Origin: Deltaproteobacteria bacterium
GTDB taxonomy: Bacteria; Desulfobacterota; Desulfomonilia; UBA1062
Direction: 5' to 3'
DNA length: 64,000 nt
NCBI GenBank assembly: GCA_017992605.1
Contig: JAGOOG010000004.1
Span: forward strand, 1-64,000
Positions 51,932-61,119 of this stretch are shown here, in pieces. A program made the translations under genes and the position numbers. The notes under the pieces are model-generated. The model saw only the letters and a program-made list of their open reading frames with translations, searched no databases and was not told where the DNA came from. Positions within the stretch are counted from its first letter, which is position 1; each line of letters starts with the position of its first letter.

Positions 51932-53413
51932 ATGTCTGACAGCTCGAAGCTCTTTGGAATGGATGCCGAGTCCGGGAGGTGGATGTTCGTCGTCCTCGGC
52001 CTGATCATCAACCTCTGCCTCGGCAGCGTGTATTCCTACAGCGTGTTCAAGAACCCGGTGGAACTGAGCTTCAACAGGGTCGCTGCCCAGCAGGCAGTCC
52101 CTGAAGTCGGGGATTTCTCCGACGACCTCCTGGGCAAGGTGTTCGCCCTCAAGACCGAAGGCGCCGAAGAGCTCAGGGCGAATTTCACCACCCTCGATGC
52201 CGGGGCTGTGACAAACCTGTTCAAGCTCGACCCTGAAAAGGACTTGCCCAGGGCCGAGCAGTACGCGGCACAGCTCAAGGCCCTCGCGCCGGAACAGATC
52301 GACCGTCTTCTGTCCATCGAGAAGGTCTCTTCGTTCCAGAGCAACCTGCCCTTCATGGCCTTCCTCGCCTTCTTCTCCATCCTCATGTTCTTCGGCGGGC
52401 GCATACTCGAGAAGCTCGGTCCCCGCAATCTCGCCATCATCGGGGGTGTCATCGTGGGAGCGGGATGGTACCTGTCGAGCTTTGCCACCACCATCAACAC
52501 CCTGACCCTGACCTATGGCGTGATAGCAGGCGGCGGCGTGGGCCTGGCGTACGGCTGCCCCCTCGCTGTCTGCGCACGCTGGTTCCCGGACAAGAAGGGC
52601 CTCGCGGTGGGTCTTTCCCTTGCCGGCTTCGGCGGGTCAGCCCTTCTCACGGCAAAGATCGCGGACGTGCTCATCAACTCCGTGGGCCTTGCCACCACGT
52701 TCAAGTATTTCGGCGTCGCGTTCCTGCTCATCATCGTGATCCTCTCCCTGCCGCTGAAGTTCCCGGCTGCCGGCTGGAAGCCCGCAGGCTGGGTTCCTGC
52801 GGCCGGTGCTGCAGCCGCAGCGGAGCTCACCACGGGTGAGATGGTCAAGACCGGCGCCTTCTGGGGCCTCTTCCTCTGCTACATCATCGGCTGCCTTGCA
52901 GGGCTCATGGCCATCGGCATCTCGAAGCCCGTGGGGACCGAGGTCATCAGGCTCGACAAGGTCTTCGCCACGACCCTGGTCGGTGTCTTCGCCATCTTCA
53001 ACGCCGTGGGCCGTCCGCTCTTCGGCGCGCTCACCGACAAGATCACCCCGCGTGGTGCCGCGATCCTGAACCTGCTTCTCGTCCTCGTGGTGTCCGGCAT
53101 GATGCTCGTTGCCAAAGAAGGCAGCACTGCCCTCTATACCATAGCGTTCATGGGATTCTGGCTCTGTCTGGGCGGCTGGCTTGCCATCGCCCCCACGGCC
53201 ACGGTCACCTTCTTCGGCATCAAGAACTACGCCGGCAACTACGGGGTGGTCTTCTTCGCTTACGGTCTCGGCGCCATTCTCGGCGGCCTTATTTCCGGCA
53301 AGGCCAAGGACCTGTTTGGCTCCTTCACCTTCGCCTTCATCCCCACGGCGGTCCTTGCGATCATCGGCATCATTCTCGCGTGGCTTCTCATCAAGCCGCC
53401 GAAAACGGCATAA
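51932..53413 (+). CDS. OFA-family major facilitator with an extended first periplasmic loop
   Basis: A 493-residue MFS carrier related to the preceding one. It shows NLCLGSVYSYSVFKNPVELS in span 1, WFPDKKGLAVGLSLAGFGGSA and FNAVGRPLFGALTDKITPRG. It differs by a hydrophilic insert of about 95 residues between spans 1 and 2 (roughly residues 40-132), which is largely acidic and helical and should face the periplasm. This is a recurrent variant among OFA proteins and may bind substrate or a partner. AAGGAGG stands 6 nt ahead of the ATG. A strong terminator follows the stop. Confidence 0.9.
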   Translation: MSDSSKLFGMDAESGRWMFVVLGLIINLCLGSVYSYSVFKNPVELSFNRVAAQQAVPEVGDFSDDLLGKVFALKTEGAEELRANFTTLDAGAVTNLFKLDPEKDLPRAEQYAAQLKALAPEQIDRLLSIEKVSSFQSNLPFMAFLAFFSILMFFGGRILEKLGPRNLAIIGGVIVGAGWYLSSFATTINTLTLTYGVIAGGGVGLAYGCPLAVCARWFPDKKGLAVGLSLAGFGGSALLTAKIADVLINSVGLATTFKYFGVAFLLIIVILSLPLKFPAAGWKPAGWVPAAGAAAAAELTTGEMVKTGAFWGLFLCYIIGCLAGLMAIGISKPVGTEVIRLDKVFATTLVGVFAIFNAVGRPLFGALTDKITPRGAAILNLLLVLVVSGMMLVAKEGSTALYTIAFMGFWLCLGGWLAIAPTATVTFFGIKNYAGNYGVVFFAYGLGAILGGLISGKAKDLFGSFTFAFIPTAVLAIIGIILAWLLIKPPKTA

Positions 53414-53425
53414 GGTTTTCCGAGC

Positions 53426-53460
53426 AAAAGAGAAGCGGCGTCAACGGCCGCTTCTCTTTT
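53426..53460. terminator. Bidirectional intrinsic terminator
   Basis: A perfect 14-bp stem (AAAAGAGAAGCGGC with its complement, 53426-53439 and 53447-53460) with a 7-nt loop has T-runs on both strands. It serves the OFA gene on the plus strand and fdhA on the minus strand. Confidence 0.88.
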
Positions 53461-53476
53461 CAGTCTCAATGCCTTC

Positions 53477-56164
53477 TCAGGCAACCTTGCGCATCTTCAC
53501 CGCGCAGACCTTGTACTCGGGGATGTTCGCCACCGGGTCGATGGCCTTGTTCGTGAGCCTGTTCACCGCTGCCTCGCTGTAGTGGAACGGGATGAACACG
53601 ACCCCCTCGTCGCACTTGCGCGACACCTCGGCCGTGACCTCGATGGTGCCCCTGCGGCTGGCCACCTCGACCTTGTCCCCGTGGCCGATGCCCAGCTTCT
53701 TCGCATCGGCCGGGTTGACCTCGACAAATGCATCGGGTGTCCGCGAGACGAGACCCTTCGAGCGTCGGCTCATGGTGGAGGTGTGGTACTGGTAGAGGAT
53801 GCGGCCCGTGGTGAGCATGAGGGGATACTCCCTGTCGGGCAGCTCGGCCGGCGGGATGTGCTCGCACACGGTGAAGAGGCCCTTGCCCCTCGTGAAGGCG
53901 GCACCGTGGAGGATCGGGGTGCCGGGGTGTCCGGGAGTGGGGCACGGCCACTGGAGGCCTTTCCACTCGATGCGGTCGTAGGTGATGCCCGCGTAGGACG
54001 CCGTGACGCGCGCGACCTCCTCGAACACGGCCTGGGCGCTGTCGTAGCTCCAGGGAGCTCCCATCTTATCGGCGATGGCGGTGATGATCGCCCAGTCGTC
54101 CCTCGCCTCGCCGGGGGCGTCGACGGCCTTGCGAATGCGCTGGACCCGGCGCTCGGTGTTGGTGAAGGTCCCTTCCTTCTCGGCCCAGGCCGAGCTCGGC
54201 AGGACCACGTGGGCGAGCTGAGCCGTCTCGTTGAGGAAGATGTCCTGGACGATGAAGAGGTCGAGGTTCTTCAGGGCGTGCTCCACGTGGGCCGTGTCCG
54301 GGTCGGACATCATGGGGTTCTCGCCCATGACGTAGAGGGCCTTGACCGTCCCGTCGGCCGCGCCGTCGATGATCTTGGGTATGGTGAGTCCCGGCTTGGC
54401 AGGCAGCTTCACCCCCCAGGCCTCCTCGAAGGGCTTGCGCTCGGCGTCCTCGGCCACCCGCTTGTAGGCCGGCAGGTTGCCGGGCAGGCAGGCCATGTCG
54501 CAGGCGCCCTGCACGTTGTTCTGGCCGCGCAGCGGGTTCACACCGGTGCCGGGCCTGCCGATGTTGCCCGTGAGCATGGCCAGGTTGGCACACGACTTCA
54601 CGTTGTCCGTACCCGTGATGTGCTGGGTGATGCCCATGGCGTACAGGATGGCCGACGCCCCGGAGGTCGCGTAGAGCCTGGCGGCCTTCTTGAGATCCTC
54701 GGCCGGGATGCCGGTGATGGACTCGACATGCTCGGGGGTGTACTTCTTGACCGTCTCCTTGAGCGCCTCGAAGTTCTCGGTGCGCTCTTCGATGAAGGTC
54801 TTGTCGTGGAGGCCCTCACTGATGATCACGTTCATCATGCCGTTGAGCCAAGCTATGTCGGTGCCAGGCTTCTGGCGGAGCCAGACGGTGGCGAACTTGG
54901 CGAGGTCGATCCTCCTCGGGTCCACCAGGATGAGCTTGGCGCCCTTCTGGGTCACGGCCCGCTTCACGAAGGTGGAGATCACCGGGTGATTCTCCGTGGT
55001 GTTGGTGCCGGTGATGAGGAAGCACTTCGCATCCTCGATGTCGGCGATGGAATTCGTCATGGCGCCCGAACCGAACGCGGTGGCCAGACCGGCCACGGTG
55101 GAACTGTGTCAGAGCCGGGCGCAGTGGTCGACGTTGTTGGTCCCCACCACCGCGCGGAGGAACTTCTGGAACAGATAGTTCTCCTCGTTGGTGCAACGGG
55201 CCGACGCGAAGCCTGCGACGGCGTCCGGGCCATGGGTATCCCTGATCGCAGTGAGCTTCTCGGCGATGTAGCCGATGGCCTCGTCCCAGCTCGCCTCCTT
55301 GAGCTCGCCGTCGATCCTGATCATGGGCTTGGTGAGCCGGTCAGGGTGATCGATGAAGTCGTACCCGAAGCGCCCCTTGATGCACAGGCTGCCGTAATTG
55401 GGCGGCGGGGCGTTCCACCGGGGGGTGGTCACCTTGACTATCTTGCCGTCCTTCACGTTGAGCTCGAGCTGGCAGCCCACGCCGCAGTATTCACAGGTGG
55501 TGCGCACCTTGCGGGCCTCACCCGCCCTGCTCTTGAAACGGCCCTGCTTCTCGAAGAGCGCACCCACCGGGCAGAGCCTCACGCACTCGCCGCAGAAGAC
55601 GCACGTCGAATCCTCGTAGGTCAGCCCGAAGGCGGGACCCACGCTCGCCGTGGGGCCGCGCCCGGAGAAGTCGAGGACCTGGTTGACCTGGATCTCGTTG
55701 CACGCCCGCACGCACAGGCCGCACAGGATGCACTTGTTCATGTCGCGCACGATCATCTCGTTGGCCTGCTCCAGGGGTTTGTAGGTTTCCGGCTCAGGGA
55801 AGCGCGGGGTGTCGATGCCCAGCGAGTAGGCCAGGCTCTGGAGCACGCAGTCGCCGTTGCTCTCGCACACCAGGCAGTTGTGGTGGCCCTGGGTGAGGAG
55901 CAGTTCGACCGTGAGCCTGCGGGCATTGAGAACCCGTTCGGAGTTGGTGGTGACCACCATGCCTTTTTCGGCGGGCATGGCGCAGGACGCCACCAGGGAG
56001 CGGGCCCCCTGGACCTCGACCACGCAGACCCGGCACGCGCCCACGGGCTTGAGCTGTTCCTGGTGGCAGAGCACCGGGATGGGGATACCGTTGTCCCTGG
56101 CCACCTCGTAGACCGTCTGGCCGGGGGTGAATGTACATTCCTTGCCGTCAATCACTATCGTCAT
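53477..56164 (-). CDS. fdhA: Cytoplasmic formate dehydrogenase alpha subunit, selenocysteine-containing
   Basis: A molybdopterin enzyme of about 895 residues read through TGA (55109-55111) as Sec in the context CARL-U-HSSTVAGLATAFG. The N-terminus is that of NuoG/HndD: a [2Fe-2S] domain (CHQEQLKPVGACRVC), a His/Cys cluster site (HHNCLVCESNGDCVLQ) and two [4Fe-4S] motifs (CILCGLCVRAC, CVFCGECVRLC). Then CEYCGVGC leads into the catalytic domains. There is no signal peptide, so it is cytoplasmic. This layout is used when formate is coupled to NAD and often ferredoxin via NuoEF-like partners, which are encoded upstream. AGGAGG precedes the ATG. Confidence 0.95.
55080..55111 (-). promoter_or_regulatory. 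Sec codon and SECIS element of fdhA
   Basis: UGA at 55109-55111 is followed by GTGGCC-GGTCT-GGCCAC (55080-55096, minus strand), a 6-bp stem with the same GGUCU apex as in fdnG. The stem differs while the loop is kept, as expected for a SelB target. Confidence 0.9.
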
Positions 56165-56464
56165 GAGTGTCCTCCTGGGAACAGAGAATGTGCACCGCAT
56201 GTGTACCGCGTGACAGAATACGAATGGATTCGGTGCGCTCGCAATGATGTGTAGAGTTCTTCATGAATCAGTATGCTCGTTTTTACACAATTATAACTTA
56301 TTGATATATGATGCTTTTGCTAGCTATATGTCACATAGAGTTCATGGTACAGAAAACCATTATCATCCTCTGTCAGGAAAATCCAGAGAAAATTTCCCAT
56401 GGGTCTCAGATTCGTGGAAAAAACATGACAGCCAGCCGGACAATCCAGGTAAGGGTATGGTGGG
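56165..56464. other. AT-rich upstream region of fdhA
   Basis: About 300 bp with much lower GC content than the surroundings. On the minus strand a consensus TATAAT lies at 56290-56295, but no good -35 box is 16-18 bp upstream; the fdhA leader would be about 120 nt. I see no coding sequence and no known riboswitch. An activator-dependent promoter is possible. Confidence 0.4.
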
Positions 56465-56575
56465 CTACGACTTCTCTCCGGCGTCGTCGAGAAGACTCAC
56501 CTCATACGGAAAAGGAGACAAAGCCCGTCTCAACACCCCGTGAACATGGGAGATGGCCAGCCTAGAGTTGGTCAT
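56465..56575 (-). CDS. Possible 36-residue protein between the hndC-gltD fusion gene and fdhA
   Basis: An ATG with AAGGAAG 5-6 nt upstream opens a 36-codon frame (starts MTNSRLAISHVHGVL, ends DDAGEKS). It has the same strand as the operon on either side and lies 148 bp beyond the hndC-gltD terminator. No family is recognised and composition is unremarkable. It may be a small protein, or the gap may simply hold decayed sequence. Confidence 0.25.
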   Translation of the reverse strand: MTNSRLAISHVHGVLRRALSPFPYEVSLLDDAGEKS

Positions 56576-56721
56576 GGGAACTTCCTTCTCCTCGGTTGCC
56601 CGTATCCTGCCGGGCATCTCCTGGCGGTTGATCATGGAGCCGCCACAGTGACTGATGCGTTTGTTCTCCGCGATACCCCTGTCCAGGATGGGCCCTCCAT
56701 GCATGTCCAAGGCCGGGTCCT

Positions 56722-56761
56722 TGGAAAAAAGACCTTTACCCTCTATGAGCGTAAAGGTCTT
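56722..56761 (-). terminator. Intrinsic terminator after the hndA-hndB-hndC-gltD operon
   Basis: A perfect 11-bp stem AAGACCTTTAC with its complement (56729-56739 and 56751-56761) is followed on the minus strand by a run of T. It lies 110 nt after the fusion gene's stop, which suggests that the fdhA transcript is separate. Confidence 0.8.
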
Positions 56762-56870
56762 CGGTGGGTCCTTCTCGTTCCCCTCAAGGTCAGCCCCAGG
56801 GGACCTCCCTCGCAGGCTCGTTGTCGGGATGCGCGTATGCTTACGTTATAGTGTTCTCCTGCCGGTCGCC

Positions 56871-59800
56871 CTACAGTTCCGCGTCGCAGCGCAGGCACCT
56901 GCAGGACTCTTTGTGCGCGGTCTTCTTCGAGTAGCCCAGCTCCACCTCCTTGAAGGTGATCCGCCGCTCGGACTTCTTGAGCTCGGGCATCTTGCCCCTG
57001 GGCGTCTCGACGACCTCCTCGTCCACCTCGAAGGGGATCTCGATCTCTTCCTCGGGTGGTCTCCGGTACGCAGGCTCGTTGTTCTGGGCCCGGATGAAGC
57101 TGTCCACATCGTCCGCTGTCCTGTGCCCCATGGCGATGGCCTCGACCACCGTGGCCGGGCCGCTGGCCGCGTCGCCTGCTATGAACACGTTCTCTGCCGT
57201 GGTCTTGTTCTTGGCCTTGCCCGTGGTCTGGATGCCGCCCCACTTGTTGATGGCCACATCGGAACCGGCCGGGATGAACGTGGCATCGGTGTTCTGGGAG
57301 ATGGCCGGGACAATGGTGTCGATGGCCAGGGTGAATTCGCTGCCGGGAATCGGGACGGGCTTGCGGCGGCCCGAACGGTCGAACTCGCCGAGTCTCATGC
57401 GCTGGCATTCGACTCCCACGAGCTTGCCGTTCTTGCCGATGAGCTTGGTCGGGGCAGCCAGGTACACGATCTTGACGCCTTCATGCTCGGCAGCCACGAT
57501 CTCGTTTTCCCAGGCGGGCATGTCCTTGCGCTCGCGCCGGTAGATGATGGTGACGTCCTTGGCTCCCAGTCGCACGGCCGTACGGGCAGCGTCGATGGCT
57601 GAGTTGCCGCCGCCCACGATGGCGACCTTGGACCCCACGTTCACCTTCTTGCCCAGGTTGACTTCGCGGAGGAACTCCACAGCCCCCCAGACACCGGAGA
57701 GGTCCTCGCCCTCGATGTCGAGCTTCCAGCTCTTGTGGGCACCGACTGCAAGGACGACCACGTCGAAGTCCTTGCGGAGCTGCTCGAAACTGATGTCTTT
57801 GCCGACCCTGGTATTGGTCCTGATCTCAACACCCAGTGCCCGGATGTCGCCGACCTCCTGCTCCACGATGTCCCTGGGCATGCGGTACTCGGGGATGGCG
57901 TAGCGCATCATGCCGCCCGCATAGGGGAGTTCCTCGAACACGGTGACCTTGTAGCCCCGCAGGCACAGGTCCTGGGCCGCGGTGAGGCCGGCCGGGCCGC
58001 CGCCGATGACCGCGATCTTCTGCTTCCGGGTCACGGGCACCTGGTCGATCTTGGGCCGCTTGGCGTTGTCCGCGATGTACCGCTTGATCCATGCGATGGC
58101 CATGGGTTCGTCGAGCTGGCCCCTGCGGCACTTGTTGGTGCAGAACTGGGGGCAGACCCTGCCGCACACGCCCGGGAACGGGTTGGTCCGCTTCATGACC
58201 TTGAAGGCGTCGGTGAGCCTGTTCGCCCGCACCAGTGCCATGTAGGAAGGCACGTCCATCTCGATGGGGCATGCGTGCTGGCAGGGGGACTTGAAGAGCT
58301 TGGAACAGACCACCGCCGGGCACTTCTTGTCGTAGATGTGCGCCTCGTACTCGTGCCTGAAGTAACGGATGGTGGAAAGCACCGGGTTGGGTGCCGTCTG
58401 ACCGAGACCGCACAGGGCGGAGTCCTTGATGATGGCCGCCAGGTCCTCCAGCAGCTCGATATCGCCATCTCTGCCCTCTCCGTTGCAGATCCGCTTGAGG
58501 ATCTCGAGCATGCGCTTGGTGCCTTCACGGCACGGGGTGCACTTGCCGCACGACTCTTCCTGGCAGAACTCCATGAAGAACTTGGCCGTGTCCACCATGC
58601 AGGTGTCCTCGTCCATGACGATCAGCCCGCCCGAGCCCATGATGGCGCCGAGCTTGATGATCTCTTCGTAGTCGGTGGGGGTGTTGAGCGCCTCTGCCGG
58701 GATGCAGCCGCCGGACGGGCCGCCCAGCTGGGCCGCCTTGTACTGCTTTCCGTTGCGGATGCCGCCGCCGATGTCGAAGATGATGTCGCCGATGGAGGTG
58801 CCCATGGGGACTTCCACCAGGCCCACATTGTTGACCGCACCGGTGAGCGCGAACACCTTGGTGCCCTTGGAGCGCTCGGTGCCCATGGAGGCGTACCACT
58901 CGCCGCCATGGAGGATGATCTGTGCGATGTTGGCATAGGTCTCGACGTTGTTGAGCACCGAGGGCTTCTGCCACAGGCCCTTGCTGGCCGGGAACGGCGG
59001 GCGTGGTCGCGGCATGCCGCGCTTGCCCTCGATGGAGTTCATGAGCGCCGTCTCCTCACCGCACACGAAGGCGCCGGCGCCCTGGTAGACGTTGATGTCC
59101 AGGCTGTAGTCCGTGCCCAGGATGTTCTTGCCGAGCAGGCCGTATTCCCTGGCCTGCTCGATGGCTATGTTGAGCCGTTTGATGGCCAGCGGATACTCGG
59201 CGCGGCAGTAGATGTAGCCCTCGTTGGCACCGATGGAGTACCCGCCGATGATCATGCCTTCGAGCACGGCATGGGGATCGGCCTCGAGGATGGAGCGGTC
59301 CATGAACGCTCCCGGGTCGCCCTCGTCGGCGTTGCAGAGGATGTACTTGACGTCGCCAACCGACTTGCGGGCAAAGGACCACTTCATACCGGTGGGAAAC
59401 CCTCCGCCCCCACGGCCGCGGAGACCCGACTTCTTCACCTCTTCGATGACCTCGTCAGGACTCATCTGTGTCAAGGCCTTGGCTGCCGCCATGTATCCTT
59501 CGCGGGCGATATACTCGTCGATCTTTTCCGCATCGATGAGGCCCCTGTTCTTGAGCGCGATGAGCTTCTGCTTGCCGAAGAAGGGAATGTCGAGCATGTG
59601 GGGAATGGGCTCTGCCGTGGTGGGCTCCTTGTACATGAGCCTCTTGACCGGGCGCCCCTTGACGATATGTTCCTCGATGATCTCCGGCACGTCCTCGGCC
59701 TTCACGTACTGGTAGAAGGTGCCTTCCGGATAGATGACCATGATGGGCCCTGCGGCGCAGAACCCGTTACAGCCGGTCTCCACCACGCAGACCTCTTCGT

Positions 59801-59912
59801 TGAGATTCTTGGCGATCAGCTCCTGGACCACGGCCCTGTGAACGGCGTCGCCCCCGCTGGCGCGGCAGCCCGTGCCGCCACAGACAAGTATATGTGCGCG
59901 AAAGACGTTCAT
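56871..59912 (-). CDS. HndC/NuoF-like NADH-binding subunit fused to a GltD/SfrB-like flavoprotein
   Basis: A 1,013-residue fusion. Residues 1-120 form a thioredoxin-like [2Fe-2S] domain (CGGTGCRASGG, ETGCNGFCAAGP). About 130-530 is NuoF (GLRGRGGGGFPTGMKW FMN/NADH site, CNADEGDPGAFMDR, and a [4Fe-4S] CGKCTPCREG). About 540-1013 is a glutamate-synthase-small-subunit-like domain with CPAVVCSKLFKSPCQHAC, CGRVCPQFC, FAD motif VIGGGPAGLTAAQDL, NAD(P) motif VAIVGGGNSAIDAA and a Cys-rich tail. The GltD part replaces the usual two-cluster ferredoxin tail. It probably links NAD(H), a second nucleotide or ferredoxin, and formate oxidation by FdhA. Confidence 0.93.
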   Translation of the reverse strand: MNVFRAHILVCGGTGCRASGGDAVHRAVVQELIAKNLNEEVCVVETGCNGFCAAGPIMVIYPEGTFYQYVKAEDVPEIIEEHIVKGRPVKRLMYKEPTTAEPIPHMLDIPFFGKQKLIALKNRGLIDAEKIDEYIAREGYMAAAKALTQMSPDEVIEEVKKSGLRGRGGGGFPTGMKWSFARKSVGDVKYILCNADEGDPGAFMDRSILEADPHAVLEGMIIGGYSIGANEGYIYCRAEYPLAIKRLNIAIEQAREYGLLGKNILGTDYSLDINVYQGAGAFVCGEETALMNSIEGKRGMPRPRPPFPASKGLWQKPSVLNNVETYANIAQIILHGGEWYASMGTERSKGTKVFALTGAVNNVGLVEVPMGTSIGDIIFDIGGGIRNGKQYKAAQLGGPSGGCIPAEALNTPTDYEEIIKLGAIMGSGGLIVMDEDTCMVDTAKFFMEFCQEESCGKCTPCREGTKRMLEILKRICNGEGRDGDIELLEDLAAIIKDSALCGLGQTAPNPVLSTIRYFRHEYEAHIYDKKCPAVVCSKLFKSPCQHACPIEMDVPSYMALVRANRLTDAFKVMKRTNPFPGVCGRVCPQFCTNKCRRGQLDEPMAIAWIKRYIADNAKRPKIDQVPVTRKQKIAVIGGGPAGLTAAQDLCLRGYKVTVFEELPYAGGMMRYAIPEYRMPRDIVEQEVGDIRALGVEIRTNTRVGKDISFEQLRKDFDVVVLAVGAHKSWKLDIEGEDLSGVWGAVEFLREVNLGKKVNVGSKVAIVGGGNSAIDAARTAVRLGAKDVTIIYRRERKDMPAWENEIVAAEHEGVKIVYLAAPTKLIGKNGKLVGVECQRMRLGEFDRSGRRKPVPIPGSEFTLAIDTIVPAISQNTDATFIPAGSDVAINKWGGIQTTGKAKNKTTAENVFIAGDAASGPATVVEAIAMGHRTADDVDSFIRAQNNEPAYRRPPEEEIEIPFEVDEEVVETPRGKMPELKKSERRITFKEVELGYSKKTAHKESCRCLRCDAEL

Positions 59913-60307
59913 TTGCCAACCCCCTTCTTGTCGTGCTCAGAGCCCCTGGCCATGACGAAGTCCGTCTGCACCTCGCCGTTCATGACGTGGCGCTTGAAGA
60001 TCTGCCTGGCCTTGTTGGGGTTCAGGTATTCGTAGACGATCGGGTCCTTGCCCTGCTCCTCGACGGTCGCCAGCGGCTCCCTGCTGCAGATGCCTATGCA
60101 GCCCGAGGTGGTGACGAGCACGTCGTTCACGTTGTTCTCGCTGATCTCGCTCATGAAGGTATCCAGGATCTCCTTGGCGCCGGAGGCGATGCCGCAGGTG
60201 CCCATGTGCACGGTGAGCTTCATGCGCTTGGTGCCAGCCCTGAACTGGTCCTCTTTCTCAACCCGTTCCTTGATCTTTTTCAGGTCGTCAATGGTCAGCT
60301 TAGCCAT
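59909..60307 (-). CDS. HndB-like (2Fe-2S) ferredoxin subunit
   Basis: A 132-residue protein with a thioredoxin-like [2Fe-2S] ferredoxin domain. The cysteines are in VHMGTCGIASGA and TSGCIGICSREP. A hydrophilic 25-residue N-terminus precedes it. It resembles HndB of NADP-reducing hydrogenases. It overlaps the NuoF-GltD gene by 4 nt and follows hndA by 9 bp. It should relay electrons between the HndA and HndC-like parts. Confidence 0.9.
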   Translation of the reverse strand: MAKLTIDDLKKIKERVEKEDQFRAGTKRMKLTVHMGTCGIASGAKEILDTFMSEISENNVNDVLVTTSGCIGICSREPLATVEEQGKDPIVYEYLNPNKARQIFKRHVMNGEVQTDFVMARGSEHDKKGVGK

Positions 60308-60316
60308 GGAATCCTC

Positions 60317-60823
60317 CTAGTTGTACTTCGCGAGCACCTGCTCGAGTTTAGCCGCTTTCACCTGCCCGTGGGTGTCGCTGTCGACGACCACCACCGGGGC
60401 GAGCCCGCACGCACCGAGACAACGAACCGTCTCCAGCGAAAAATTCCGGTCCTCCGTGCACCCCCCCGGCTCGATGCCCAGTATATGGCTTATCCTGTCC
60501 AGGATGTTCTGGCTTCCCCTGACGTAGCAGGCCGTGCCGAGACACACCCGGATGACATGCTTGCCCCTGGGGATCATGGTGAAGAAGGAGTAGAAAGTGA
60601 CCACGCCGAACACGTTGGCAATGGGAATGTTGAGCCCGTCCGACACCACTGTCTGGATTGCCATGGGCAGGTACCCGCACACCTCCTGGACCTGCTCCAG
60701 CACGGGGATCAGGGCACCGGGTTTGCCCCGGTGGTCCGCAATGATCTTGTCCACCTGCGCAAGCTGTTCGGCCGTGAATTCCGCCAGACCCGCATCCATA
60801 GTATCTGTATCGACTGCTGCCAC
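60317..60823 (-). CDS. HndA/NuoE-like [2Fe-2S] subunit
   Basis: A 168-residue NuoE-family protein starting at GTG with AGGGGG upstream. Its helical N-terminal bundle (ALIPVLEQVQEVCGYLP) precedes a thioredoxin-fold [2Fe-2S] domain with CLGTACYVRG and CLGACGLAP. In Hnd, Nuo and NAD-dependent formate dehydrogenases it pairs with the NuoF-like flavoprotein. It leads the operon. A TGAA-N6-TTCA operator lies about 100 nt upstream. Confidence 0.93.
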   Translation of the reverse strand: MAAVDTDTMDAGLAEFTAEQLAQVDKIIADHRGKPGALIPVLEQVQEVCGYLPMAIQTVVSDGLNIPIANVFGVVTFYSFFTMIPRGKHVIRVCLGTACYVRGSQNILDRISHILGIEPGGCTEDRNFSLETVRCLGACGLAPVVVVDSDTHGQVKAAKLEQVLAKYN

Positions 60824-60911
60824 GGTGTACCCCCTATTGTGTAGTAAGTCGCGTCGATGACGTTACTCTTTCGAGGATATTTCCTTATCATGCATTGCCT
60901 GAGTCATCAAG

Positions 60912-60938
60912 AGTAAACTGAATGGTGGTTCAGGTCTC
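60912..60938 (-). promoter_or_regulatory. TGAA-N6-TTCA operator upstream of the hndA operon
   Basis: TGAATGGTGGTTCA (60919-60932) is the third copy of the inverted repeat seen at fdnG and the thiolase gene. On the minus strand weak CTGAGA and TTTACT boxes flank it at 17 bp, again placing the operator in the promoter spacer. The surrounding 60845-61119 shows no gene. Confidence 0.5.
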
Positions 60939-61119
60939 AGGGACATCACAACGACTCGCCAGGTGCAGCCTCGACAATCAGTGTCATAACGGCAACAGGA
61001 GCCCTACGGAAGCTCCCCACATGCCTGTCTTTAAAATCTTCAATACGGCAACATGTGTCTTTGTTTCCTGTTTCTGGCCGTCATGCCATTCAATTGTTTT
61101 TTGACAGGAGAGATATCCA

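Noticed and set aside
60922-61104. A 60-codon plus-strand ORF between hndA and mobA
   Set aside because: It starts inside the inverted-repeat operator, lacks a ribosome site, and its composition and sequence resemble no protein family.
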